Part shown: positions 15,159 through 21,959 of the stretch, in pieces
Numbering within the stretch: the stretch's first letter is position 1
Layout: every line of letters starts with the position of its first letter
DNA from: an uncultured Clostridium sp.
Lineage (GTDB): Bacteria; Bacillota; Clostridia; TANB77; CAG-508
Length of the DNA stretch: 22,031 bases
Direction: 5' to 3'
Assembly: GCA_900553015.1 (NCBI GenBank)
Contig: USBY01000026.1
Location: 1 to 22,031 of the forward strand
Program-made: the position numbers and the translations under genes
Notes under the pieces: generated by a model
Databases searched by the model: none
What the model was told of the DNA's origin: nothing
The model's input: only the letters and a program-made list of their open reading frames with translations

Positions 15159-16163
15159 GTGAAAAGATTTATATTTTATTTTGTAGGAATAATAATTATT
15201 ATTTTTCTTATACCTATAGTGTGTACTTCACGAATTAAAGAGACTTCCGCAGATGGTAATGTTATGAATAATGTAGTTACTCAAAGTATTATAGAAAATA
15301 ATTATGATTATAAACAATATCAAACAGTTAAACTTCTACATACTGCTGATAATAGTATAGAAGAGCTAAAATTAGACGAATATTTATATGGTGTTGTGTC
15401 TGCAGAAATGCCTGCAAATTTTCAGGAAGAAGCGTTAAAAGCTCAAGCTGTTGTAGCAAGAACTTATACGCTTTATAAAATAATAAATAATAGTACAAAA
15501 CATGGAGATGCACAAATATGTGATAATTCTGCTTGTTGCCAAGCGTGGATTTCAAAAGAAGATAGACTAGCAAAATGGGAAGAAAGCGAACGAGAAAATA
15601 ATTGGAATAAAATTGTTAATGCAGTAAATGCTACACAGGGAAAAATAATAACATATAATAATGAACCTATTAATGCGTTCTTTCATTCAAATAGTGGAGG
15701 AAAAACCGAAATTCCTATAAATGTTTGGGGTGGCAGTGATATGCCATATTTGCAGGTGGTAGAAACATCTGGTGAGGAAAATTATAGCCAATATAGTTCA
15801 GAGGTAACGATTTCAAAAGAAGAGTTAAAGAATAAGATGTTAGAAAAATATCAAGATTTTACTATAGACTTTAACGATTCAGCTTGTATAGGAATACTAG
15901 AGTATACAGAAAGTGGTAGAGTAAAAACTATAAAAATTGGAAATAAAAATTTGTCAGGAGTTGAAGCAAGAACTATTTTTGGATTAAAGTCTGCTAATTT
16001 TGAAGTATCAATAGAAGGTGACAATATTAAATTTACTGTAAAAGGATATGGTCACGGAATCGGAATGAGTCAGACTGGTGCAGATAGTTTAGCAAGTAAT
16101 GGAAGTACTTATGAAGATATTATCCATCATTTTTATATTGGAGTGGAAATAAAAGATATGTAA
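15159..16163 (+). CDS. spoIID: Stage II sporulation protein D (SpoIID)
   Basis: Peptidoglycan lytic transglycosylase that, with SpoIIP and SpoIIM, remodels wall during engulfment. The 334 residues begin with one membrane anchor (about 4-22) and then a SpoIID/LytB domain. GVVSAEMPANFQEEALKAQA holds the catalytic Glu (E83 here; the family motif is AEMP). VARTYTLYK follows. The CDNSACCQAW segment has the Cys residues used for zinc in clostridial SpoIID, and GHGIGMSQTGA ends the domain. The start is GTG at 15159, supported by AGGAGGA at 15149-15155. In Bacillus spoIID is a separate sigma-E gene. Here it directly follows sigF, so it may be read from the spoIIA promoter as well. I see no spoIIP or spoIIM in the window. 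Confidence 0.94.
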   Translation: MKRFIFYFVGIIIIIFLIPIVCTSRIKETSADGNVMNNVVTQSIIENNYDYKQYQTVKLLHTADNSIEELKLDEYLYGVVSAEMPANFQEEALKAQAVVARTYTLYKIINNSTKHGDAQICDNSACCQAWISKEDRLAKWEESERENNWNKIVNAVNATQGKIITYNNEPINAFFHSNSGGKTEIPINVWGGSDMPYLQVVETSGEENYSQYSSEVTISKEELKNKMLEKYQDFTIDFNDSACIGILEYTESGRVKTIKIGNKNLSGVEARTIFGLKSANFEVSIEGDNIKFTVKGYGHGIGMSQTGADSLASNGSTYEDIIHHFYIGVEIKDM

Positions 16164-16168
16164 AAATT

Positions 16169-16197
16169 GTATAAATTCATAAAATAAGGAAATACTT
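16169..16197 (+). promoter_or_regulatory. Sigma-F-like promoter upstream of spoIIQ
   Basis: GTATA (16169-16173) and GGAAATACTT (16188-16197), with 14 bases between, resemble the forespore sigma-F consensus (GYATA, then GGnnAnAnT). The spacer is a base or two shorter than usual. Position and target both fit: spoIIQ is a classical sigma-F gene. Confidence 0.5.
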
Positions 16198-16226
16198 TAA
16201 TTAAATAAAACGAGGAGGAAATTTTT

Positions 16227-16997
16227 ATGAGAGAATATAGAAAAGTATCCAAAGGTGTTATTCTTGCAATTGTTATTGCAGTAATAGTAATTGGTGTTTC
16301 CTTAATATCATTATTTTCATTGGGAAAAGAAGAGCCAGAAAGTGGTGGAAAACAACTTGCAGATAGTGTGAATTATTTAGAAGAAAGTAATTCAATAGAA
16401 GAGGCAAGTACTAGTTCTGATAAGACAGTAAATGAAGTAAAAGAAAATAAAATAGCATTAAATACAGAAAATTTAGTAAGTTCACAAAATACAACTACTA
16501 ACCAAAAACAAACTAATACAACTTCAAAAACGACAAATACAACTACATCTGCATCAAAGCAAACAACAAAGAAAGAAGAAAAGAAAGAAATAAAATTTGA
16601 AAAGCCAGTTGAAGGGGAAATAATTAAAGAGTTTGCAAAAGATAATTTAGTGTTTTCTAATACGCTAAACGAGTGGACAACTCATGTAGGCATAGATATA
16701 AAAGCAGCAAAGACTACAGTTGTTAAAGCAGCTTATGAAGGTACAGTAGAATCAATTAAAAATGATCCTAGATATGGATTAACGGTTATTATTGCACATG
16801 ATGATGGTTACAAAACAGTATATTCTAATTTATTAACTTCTGAGTTTGTAGTAGAAGGCGAAAAGGTAACTACTGGACAAACAATAGGAACAGTAGGAAA
16901 TACAGCTACTTTTGAAGTCGCTGATGAAAGCCATTTACACTTCGAAATATTAAAAGATAATGTACAAGTTGATCCTACAATATATATAAAATATTAA
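16227..16997 (+). CDS. spoIIQ: Forespore M23 peptidase-like protein SpoIIQ
   Basis: Forespore membrane protein that forms the SpoIIQ-SpoIIIAH channel with the mother cell and helps engulfment. The 256 residues have an N-terminal membrane helix (about 11-31), a Ser/Thr/Asn-rich linker (about 80-118) and an M23 (LytM) domain from about 125. The zinc residues are intact: HVGID (H153, D157) and HLHFE (H236, H238). Clostridial SpoIIQ typically keeps these, whereas the Bacillus protein has lost one. The ATG has GAGGAGG 8 bases upstream. Next to spoIID and sigF the assignment is strong, though generic M23 anchoring proteins have the same layout. Confidence 0.85.
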   Translation: MREYRKVSKGVILAIVIAVIVIGVSLISLFSLGKEEPESGGKQLADSVNYLEESNSIEEASTSSDKTVNEVKENKIALNTENLVSSQNTTTNQKQTNTTSKTTNTTTSASKQTTKKEEKKEIKFEKPVEGEIIKEFAKDNLVFSNTLNEWTTHVGIDIKAAKTTVVKAAYEGTVESIKNDPRYGLTVIIAHDDGYKTVYSNLLTSEFVVEGEKVTTGQTIGTVGNTATFEVADESHLHFEILKDNVQVDPTIYIKY

Positions 16998-17001
16998 AAA
17001 A

Positions 17002-17018
17002 AGCGACTATATGTCGCT
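17002..17018. terminator. Terminator shared by spoIIQ and the AraC-type gene
   Basis: AGCGAC (17002-17007) and GTCGCT (17013-17018) form a 6-bp stem with a 5-base loop. On the minus strand a run of T residues follows, so it terminates the leftward gene best. On the plus strand the tail is the weaker attttgttt. The AraC gene's stop overlaps the stem. Confidence 0.8.
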
Positions 17019-17835
17019 ATTTTGTTTCTATAGGAAGCCACCATTCTGTATGACCTGGACCATTGTAAACTTCAAGTTCTGGAATATTTCTAATATTATA
17101 ACCAGAATAAGGAACCCAGTTACGATATGCATTATGTGAAAAGTTATTAAAAAAGTCACCAGATATTTCATCTATTTTAAATACAGCCCATGTAGAACTT
17201 GGAATAGTAATTTTTGTACCATGTGGCATATGTTCTGTACTAGCAATATAATAATTTGCATTAATAGAGTTTGGGAAAAATTCATCGTATTCTATAACTC
17301 CATATGCTGTATAATCATTTAGAATATTATCGTAAATTTTATCTTTACTAAGTTCTTTCCAAAAAGCAGGTGCAATTTTTTTGATATCTGGAATATAACA
17401 CTTTCTAGGAATACCATATAATTCAATTTCATCATGTTCTTCTATTTTATAATGTAATTCTTTATTAGTTCTTATATTTGCAAATGAATATGGAGGAAAG
17501 TTTTTTATATACTTCCCTTCTTTTTTTACTTTGCTTGGTTTAATTCCGTGAAACTTATAAAAAGATCTAGAAAAGCTTTCTGAATTTTCATATCCATATT
17601 TAATTGCTAAATCTATAATCTTTACATCCGAATTTTGAAGTTCGATGGCAGCCATACTTAAACGTCTTTTTCTAATGTATTCTGTTAATGTCATTCCTGT
17701 TAAAAATGTAAAAATTCGATACATAGTGTATTCGTTAACACATAGAATTTGTGCCATTTTTTTAGGTTCAATATCTGCAGCTAAATTAGCTTCTATATAA
17801 TTAATTAATTCAGTGAATTTATCAAAATTATCCAT
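17017..17835 (-). CDS. AraC-family regulator with GyrI-like ligand-binding domain
   Basis: A 272-residue transcription factor. The N-terminal 105 residues hold two helix-turn-helix units (about 26-47, PKKMAQILCVNEYTMYRIF, and about 73-96, IIDLAIKYGYENSESFSRSF), as in the short AraC/Rob type. Residues 120-272 match the GyrI-like effector-binding pattern (EIELYGIPRKCYIP near its start, WWLPI at the end), a fold that binds small hydrophobic or cationic compounds in BmrR and Rob-like proteins. The ATG at 17835 has GGAGG just upstream on this strand. A longer reading to 18003 would overlap the divergent gene. It is the likely regulator of the divergent operon. Confidence 0.85.
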   Translation of the reverse strand: MDNFDKFTELINYIEANLAADIEPKKMAQILCVNEYTMYRIFTFLTGMTLTEYIRKRRLSMAAIELQNSDVKIIDLAIKYGYENSESFSRSFYKFHGIKPSKVKKEGKYIKNFPPYSFANIRTNKELHYKIEEHDEIELYGIPRKCYIPDIKKIAPAFWKELSKDKIYDNILNDYTAYGVIEYDEFFPNSINANYYIASTEHMPHGTKITIPSSTWAVFKIDEISGDFFNNFSHNAYRNWVPYSGYNIRNIPELEVYNGPGHTEWWLPIETK

Positions 17836-17871
17836 AATTCCTCCAATTAAGAAATATTTTAACATAAAACA

Positions 17872-17895
17872 GACATTTTTGGTACCGAAAATGTC
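17872..17895. promoter_or_regulatory. 24-base near-perfect palindrome, probable operator
   Basis: Arms GACATTTT (17872-17879) and AAAATGTC (17888-17895) flank a central GGTACC palindrome (17881-17886), with a single mismatched pair at 17880 and 17887. It lies between the divergent starts at 17835 and 17944. A weak -35/-10 pair for the rightward operon, TTGGTA (17879-17884) and TAGATT (17902-17907), would overlap it. Confidence 0.7.
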
Positions 17896-17915
17896 AATTA
17901 TTAGATTAGAAAAAA

Positions 17916-17934
17916 TCCTATAATTATTATAGGA
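17916..17934 (+). promoter_or_regulatory. 19-base palindrome overlapping the operon's ribosome binding site
   Basis: Nine-base arms TCCTATAAT (17916-17924) and ATTATAGGA (17926-17934) around one T form a palindrome. It includes a perfect TATAAT (17919-17924) and runs into AGGAGG (17931-17936), so an RNA stem would occlude the site of the 17944 gene. A second operator or translational control are both possible. Confidence 0.5.
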
Positions 17935-17943
17935 GGGATAATT

Positions 17944-19197
17944 ATGGTAAAAGAGTTTATAGATATCACACCACATAGAAGCATAATGTGTAAGATAAGC
18001 CAAACTGGATATTCTATACAGGAAGCAATATCAGAATTAATAGACAATTCTATAGATGCTAGATTAGAAAATGAGAAACTAACAATAAAAGTTACAATTA
18101 ATAAAGAACATATTATTATAGAAGATACTGGTAAGGGCATGAATAAATCACAAGCAAAAGATTCTATAAGGTTGGGCTACTCAAGCAAAAAAGAAAAGCT
18201 TGGAGAATTTGGGCTAGGATTAAAAACAGCAACATCTTTTTTAGGTGAAGAATTTGTTCTAAAGACCAAAATGGAAGATTCTAACGAAGAATATATAATT
18301 AAATATGATGAAAATGAATGGTTGCAAAAAGGTGATTGGTTTAAATTTCCATTTATAATAGAAGATAAAAAAGATAAATCACATGGAACAATAGTAGAAG
18401 TCAAAAAATTAAAGATAGATTTAACAGATGAATTGTTACAAAAAATAAAAGAAGAATTAGGAAGAAGATTTGCACCTTTTATTTTAAATGATGAGATTTA
18501 TTTATATTTTAATGAAGAAAAATGTGTGGTACCTAAACCAGACATAATAGAAGGTACTAAAAAGAATATAGACATCAAAATTGGAAAATGTGAGATTAAA
18601 GGCTGGTGGGCTTATCAATTAGCAGGATATAACAAGAGCTATTATGGATTCAATACATTTAGAAGAGGAAGATTAGTTACTGTTTTTGATAAAATCGGTC
18701 TTACAAATAATCAGGAGATAAAACAAATTATAGGAGAACTAGAAATATCAGGAGTAGATATAACACATGATAAAAAAGGCTGGGTTAAAACATCTGATGA
18801 ATATAAAGAAGTAGAAGAAAGATTAATGGAGTATTTTAAGGAATATGAATATAAACCTAAAAGATTATTAACCGGATATCCAGCAAGTAAAGGAAAAGTT
18901 ATAGGAACGGTAAGACAGGTAAATATGTTTCATAGTGGAAATATGGAACAAGAAATAAAAAAGGTAAATAAGGGAGATATTATAGTAACAGCTATGACAA
19001 GACCACAGTATTTAATTGCAATAAGACGAGCTGGCGGAATAATTACAGATTTGGGAGGAACTCTTTGTCATGCTGCAATAGTATCTAGAGAGTTTGGAAT
19101 ACCTGCAGTAGTTGGAACCAATATAGCAACAAGTGTCTTACAAGATGGGCAAAAAGTAATAATAGACGGAGGAGAAGGTGTAGTATATGAATATTAA
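17944..19197 (+). CDS. GHKL (MORC/Hsp90-like) ATPase fused to phosphohistidine swivel domain
   Basis: A 417-residue fusion. Residues 1-110 are a GHKL ATPase: EAISELIDNSIDA (E31, N35, D38), IEDTGKGM (D61, G65) and GEFGLGLKTA (87-96, K94), the GHL subgroup shared by MutL, Hsp90 and MORC. Residues about 150-305 look like the following S5-type domain, with YGFNTFRRGRLV and a helical end resembling MORC proteins. Residues 312-417 are a PEP-utilising mobile domain: PASKGKVIGTV, TAMTRPQY, then GGTLCHAAIVSREFGIPAVVG with catalytic His376. This His normally carries the phosphoryl group between ATP-grasp and acceptor sites. The ATP-grasp partner is the last gene of the operon. AGGAGG precedes the ATG; the 3' end overlaps the next gene by 11 bases. 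I do not recall a described family with this fusion. Confidence 0.82.
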   Translation: MVKEFIDITPHRSIMCKISQTGYSIQEAISELIDNSIDARLENEKLTIKVTINKEHIIIEDTGKGMNKSQAKDSIRLGYSSKKEKLGEFGLGLKTATSFLGEEFVLKTKMEDSNEEYIIKYDENEWLQKGDWFKFPFIIEDKKDKSHGTIVEVKKLKIDLTDELLQKIKEELGRRFAPFILNDEIYLYFNEEKCVVPKPDIIEGTKKNIDIKIGKCEIKGWWAYQLAGYNKSYYGFNTFRRGRLVTVFDKIGLTNNQEIKQIIGELEISGVDITHDKKGWVKTSDEYKEVEERLMEYFKEYEYKPKRLLTGYPASKGKVIGTVRQVNMFHSGNMEQEIKKVNKGDIIVTAMTRPQYLIAIRRAGGIITDLGGTLCHAAIVSREFGIPAVVGTNIATSVLQDGQKVIIDGGEGVVYEY

Positions 19198-20290
19198 AAT
19201 ACCAGAATATTTATTAAAAATGCCAACATATTTACCAAATGATATAGAGGGAATGATTTTTACATATCCCAATAAATTTCCATTAATAAAAGAAAAATAT
19301 GAAGAGGCTGCCCAGAAATATGCAATGGATCCAGTTGGTTTTAGACAATATGGTGATTCACAAAAGGCGGAGTTAATAGTAGGGCTTGATAATCTAAAAA
19401 AGGAATATGATTCTCGTAAAGATAAAGATTTAGAATATATGGTAAAAATGGACCAGAGATTAAATAAATTATTTTGTTTTAGGTTTTGGATAGTAAATTA
19501 TTTATTTGCAGATGGTCCAATACATAGTTTTTATGTTGATAATTTAAGATTATTAATAAGAAAGGCTGTAAAAGCTGATGAAACAGAAAAGTATGAAGCA
19601 AAAGTAGAAGAGATAATTCAAACTCTATTGCAATCAGATTATGCAGATGAATATTTAGAACAAGCATTAGATTGTAATGCAGCGTTAAAAGAACTAAGAA
19701 ATATAAAAGAAATACAAGAAGAGTTAGAAAAGGTAACTATATTAATAGATGAAGATCCGATGAAAAATATAGAGCAAATAAATAGTATTTGGAAAGATAT
19801 TTGGAAAGTTATAGAAAATAATGAAATAATAGGGCAAAAACTACGTCATGCAATTTATCAAGTTAAATTTAGAAGTTCAATGCTTCCTTTATATAATATT
19901 TTGACACATACTATAGAATTTAGAAAAGAAAATTTACAATTACAAGAAAAGTACGATAACATGCATAAGAAAATAGACAATATTTTAGAACAAGCTAAGA
20001 AGGAATTATCTACTGATGAATATGATTTATTGAAGATGTCATATGAACAAGCTAAAAATTTTGCGATGTATAAAGATGTAATGGGAGCAGTAGATGGTAA
20101 GTTACTACCATTTTGGTTTGGTATTCATGATGAAATAAGAGAAATGCTAAGAAAAGCTAATTCAAACATGCCTATTCGTTCAGTTGGACAAGCTGGAATG
20201 TTCTATTATTTAGTATGGTATTTACCAACAGATTTAAAAGCAATAGTTATGACTCCAGATTTTACTGACTTTTCTTTAGATGATTTGTAG
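19187..20290 (+). CDS. Unrecognised helical protein of the island
   Basis: A 367-residue protein, soluble and almost entirely helical by pattern, rich in Glu, Lys and Leu. Coiled-coil-like stretches are likely around 185-215 and 245-295. There is no signal peptide and no clear membrane segment. The N terminus (IPEYLLKMPTYLPNDIEG) and C terminus (SVGQAGMFYYLVWYLPTDL) look more conserved and hydrophobic. The start overlaps the fusion gene by 11 bases with GGAGAAGGTG upstream, so translation is tightly coupled and stoichiometric partnership is likely. One idea is that it replaces the helical or acceptor-binding part of a PEP-synthase-type enzyme. I do not recognise a family and this is inference. 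Confidence 0.55.
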   Translation: MNIKIPEYLLKMPTYLPNDIEGMIFTYPNKFPLIKEKYEEAAQKYAMDPVGFRQYGDSQKAELIVGLDNLKKEYDSRKDKDLEYMVKMDQRLNKLFCFRFWIVNYLFADGPIHSFYVDNLRLLIRKAVKADETEKYEAKVEEIIQTLLQSDYADEYLEQALDCNAALKELRNIKEIQEELEKVTILIDEDPMKNIEQINSIWKDIWKVIENNEIIGQKLRHAIYQVKFRSSMLPLYNILTHTIEFRKENLQLQEKYDNMHKKIDNILEQAKKELSTDEYDLLKMSYEQAKNFAMYKDVMGAVDGKLLPFWFGIHDEIREMLRKANSNMPIRSVGQAGMFYYLVWYLPTDLKAIVMTPDFTDFSLDDL

Positions 20291-20298
20291 GTGATGAA

Positions 20299-21114
20299 AT
20301 GAAGGATATAAATATAATATTAACCAGGCACGGAAGATATAATAATTCTAGAGATAAAAGTGACTTGAGTATAGGACATATTACTGAAGAAGGTAAAAGA
20401 GAAATAGCAGAGAAGACCAAAAAAAGGATAGATAGGATAGTAGGTAATAAATTAAAAGATACTACATTTTTAATTATTGCCTCGCCTACCTATTGGCTAA
20501 GTGATGAAAGATTTGGAAGACGAGCTATCGAAACAGAAAAACTAACCAAAGCAGAAATAATGGAAGAACTAAAACAAGAAGGTCTATCAGAAGAAGAGGC
20601 AAAATCTCATTTTTATTCAAAGCGCAAAATATATACGAGGCAAAAAACAAATGGACTTAGTATAGAAGAATTAAGAGACAAATTAGCAGAACCGAATGTA
20701 TATGATTTGGCACCAAGTTATATAGAGAAATTAAAAGTACGATATGGAGGAATGAATTCTGGATTTTGGAAAGAACTTGCTAGTTCAGAAGAAGTGAAAC
20801 AATACAATAAAGATGCAGAAGGTCCAACAGATTTAAGAAGGAAAATAACAGAGCTATTAAATTATGTAGTAGAATGGTCAAAGGACTATTCAAAAAGTCA
20901 AGATACAAATGTATGTGTATTTTTAATTACTCATGGGGAAACAATGGAACCTTTTATTCAAAATAGAAAATTATCAAACATAACTGAGTTTGGATATAAT
21001 GAGGGGATTGTTTTTAATGTAAAGGAAGATGGAATTATAATAAAGACAGAAGATGAACTATTTATTGGACCTCCACCAAAAGTTAAAGATGAATGTATAT
21101 TAGGTAGGGATTAA
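20299..21114 (+). CDS. Histidine phosphatase superfamily protein
   Basis: A 271-residue protein of the phosphoglycerate-mutase-like (branch 1 type) fold. IILTRHGRYNN (about 6-16) carries the RHG motif with nucleophile H11. VFLITHGETMEPF holds the second catalytic His (H212). About 140 residues between SPTYWLS and the second motif form a charged helical insert (EELKQEGLSEEEAKSHF and onward), larger than in metabolic phosphatases. SPTYWLSDERFGRRAIETE corresponds to the usual S...R...T/E region. GGTGATG precedes the ATG, 8 bases after the previous stop. In this operon it may remove phosphate from the product or carrier of the phosphotransfer pair. Substrate unknown. Confidence 0.8.
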   Translation: MKDINIILTRHGRYNNSRDKSDLSIGHITEEGKREIAEKTKKRIDRIVGNKLKDTTFLIIASPTYWLSDERFGRRAIETEKLTKAEIMEELKQEGLSEEEAKSHFYSKRKIYTRQKTNGLSIEELRDKLAEPNVYDLAPSYIEKLKVRYGGMNSGFWKELASSEEVKQYNKDAEGPTDLRRKITELLNYVVEWSKDYSKSQDTNVCVFLITHGETMEPFIQNRKLSNITEFGYNEGIVFNVKEDGIIIKTEDELFIGPPPKVKDECILGRD

Positions 21115-21115
21115 T

Positions 21116-21826
21116 ATGATATATAAATTAGATGAAATAACTAAAAAAGATGTACAAGAAGTTGGAGGGAAAGCGGCTAATTTAGGTGAGCTTATAAAAT
21201 TAGGATTTAATGTACCTAGAGGATTTGTTTGTACATCAAAGGAAAATATAGAAGACATATATAATATGTATAATAAATTAAAATTAGATAAAGTAGCAGT
21301 TAGATCATCTGCTATATGTGAAGATGGAATACAAAATTCATATGCTGGTCAATTTGAAACATTTCTTAATATAAATAAAGAAGAAATTATTAAAAGTATA
21401 GAAAAATGTTATAACTCAAATAAATCTGAAAATATAAAAGGTTATATAAATGAAAAAAATATAGTAGATGAGAATACAAAGGTATCAGTTATAGTTCAAG
21501 AAATGATAGACGGGGATATTTCTGGAGTAATGTTTACTAAGAACCCAGTAAGTGGTAATGACACAATTATGATAGAAAGTATATTAGGTTTGGGAGAAAA
21601 ATTAGTGCAAGGGGAAGTAACTCCAACACAAATCACAATTAATAAAAATACATTAATAATAGTAAATAGAATTGGAAAAGAAATCTTATCAGATAATGAG
21701 ATCAAAACTTTAAGCCGAATTGGATTAGATATAGAAAGATTCTTTAAAGCTCCACAAGATATAGAATGGTGTTTAAAGGATGGAGAAATATACATATTAC
21801 AAACGAGAAATATAACAACATTATAG
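21116..21826 (+). CDS. Stand-alone PEP-synthase-type ATP-grasp domain (PPDK_N)
   Basis: A 236-residue protein matching only the N-terminal nucleotide-binding domain of PEP synthase, pyruvate phosphate dikinase and rifampin phosphotransferase. Motifs in order: EVGGKAANLGEL (K19), VAVRSSAICED (R63), NSYAGQFETFLNI, VIVQEMIDGDISGVMFTKNP, GLGEKLVQGEVTP and DIEWCLKDGEIYILQTRNI (D215, E217, Q229). These are the ATP-site residues expected of an active enzyme. It is shorter than the usual 320 or so residues, and has no swivel or PEP domain of its own. It should phosphorylate the His376 swivel domain encoded by the first gene. One base separates it from the previous stop. No good terminator follows. 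Confidence 0.88.
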   Translation: MIYKLDEITKKDVQEVGGKAANLGELIKLGFNVPRGFVCTSKENIEDIYNMYNKLKLDKVAVRSSAICEDGIQNSYAGQFETFLNINKEEIIKSIEKCYNSNKSENIKGYINEKNIVDENTKVSVIVQEMIDGDISGVMFTKNPVSGNDTIMIESILGLGEKLVQGEVTPTQITINKNTLIIVNRIGKEILSDNEIKTLSRIGLDIERFFKAPQDIEWCLKDGEIYILQTRNITTL

Positions 21827-21930
21827 AGATATCTATTGTCCAAAATGCTTGAAATCAACAAAGAAGAAATGACGACTTTTTATATAATAAATTCATGTTA
21901 AAAAAATATTAAAAAAAATGAAAAAATATG

Positions 21931-21959
21931 TTGACAATAAAAAGGTGATATGGTAATAT
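21931..21959 (+). promoter_or_regulatory. Strong promoter for a gene beyond the window
   Basis: A perfect TTGACA (21931-21936), a 17-base spacer and TAATAT (21954-21959) preceded by TGG form an extended -10 sigma-A promoter. A perfect TATAAT also overlaps three bases later at 21957-21962 (20-base spacing). The transcript starts near 21966 and no reading frame is seen by 22031, so a leader RNA is likely. Confidence 0.7.

Noticed and set aside
17836..18003. Longer N terminus for the AraC-type gene starting at 18003
   Set aside because: It would overlap the divergent GHKL gene and the operator, lacks a ribosome binding site, and the extra residues do not look like a domain. GGAGG supports 17835.
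17017..21826. Transposon or integrase borders around the accessory island
   Set aside because: No transposase, integrase, tRNA end or matching flanking repeats were seen on either side.
21845..21901. Tiny frame (18 codons) after the PPDK_N gene
   Set aside because: No ribosome binding site and no recognisable motif; likely chance.
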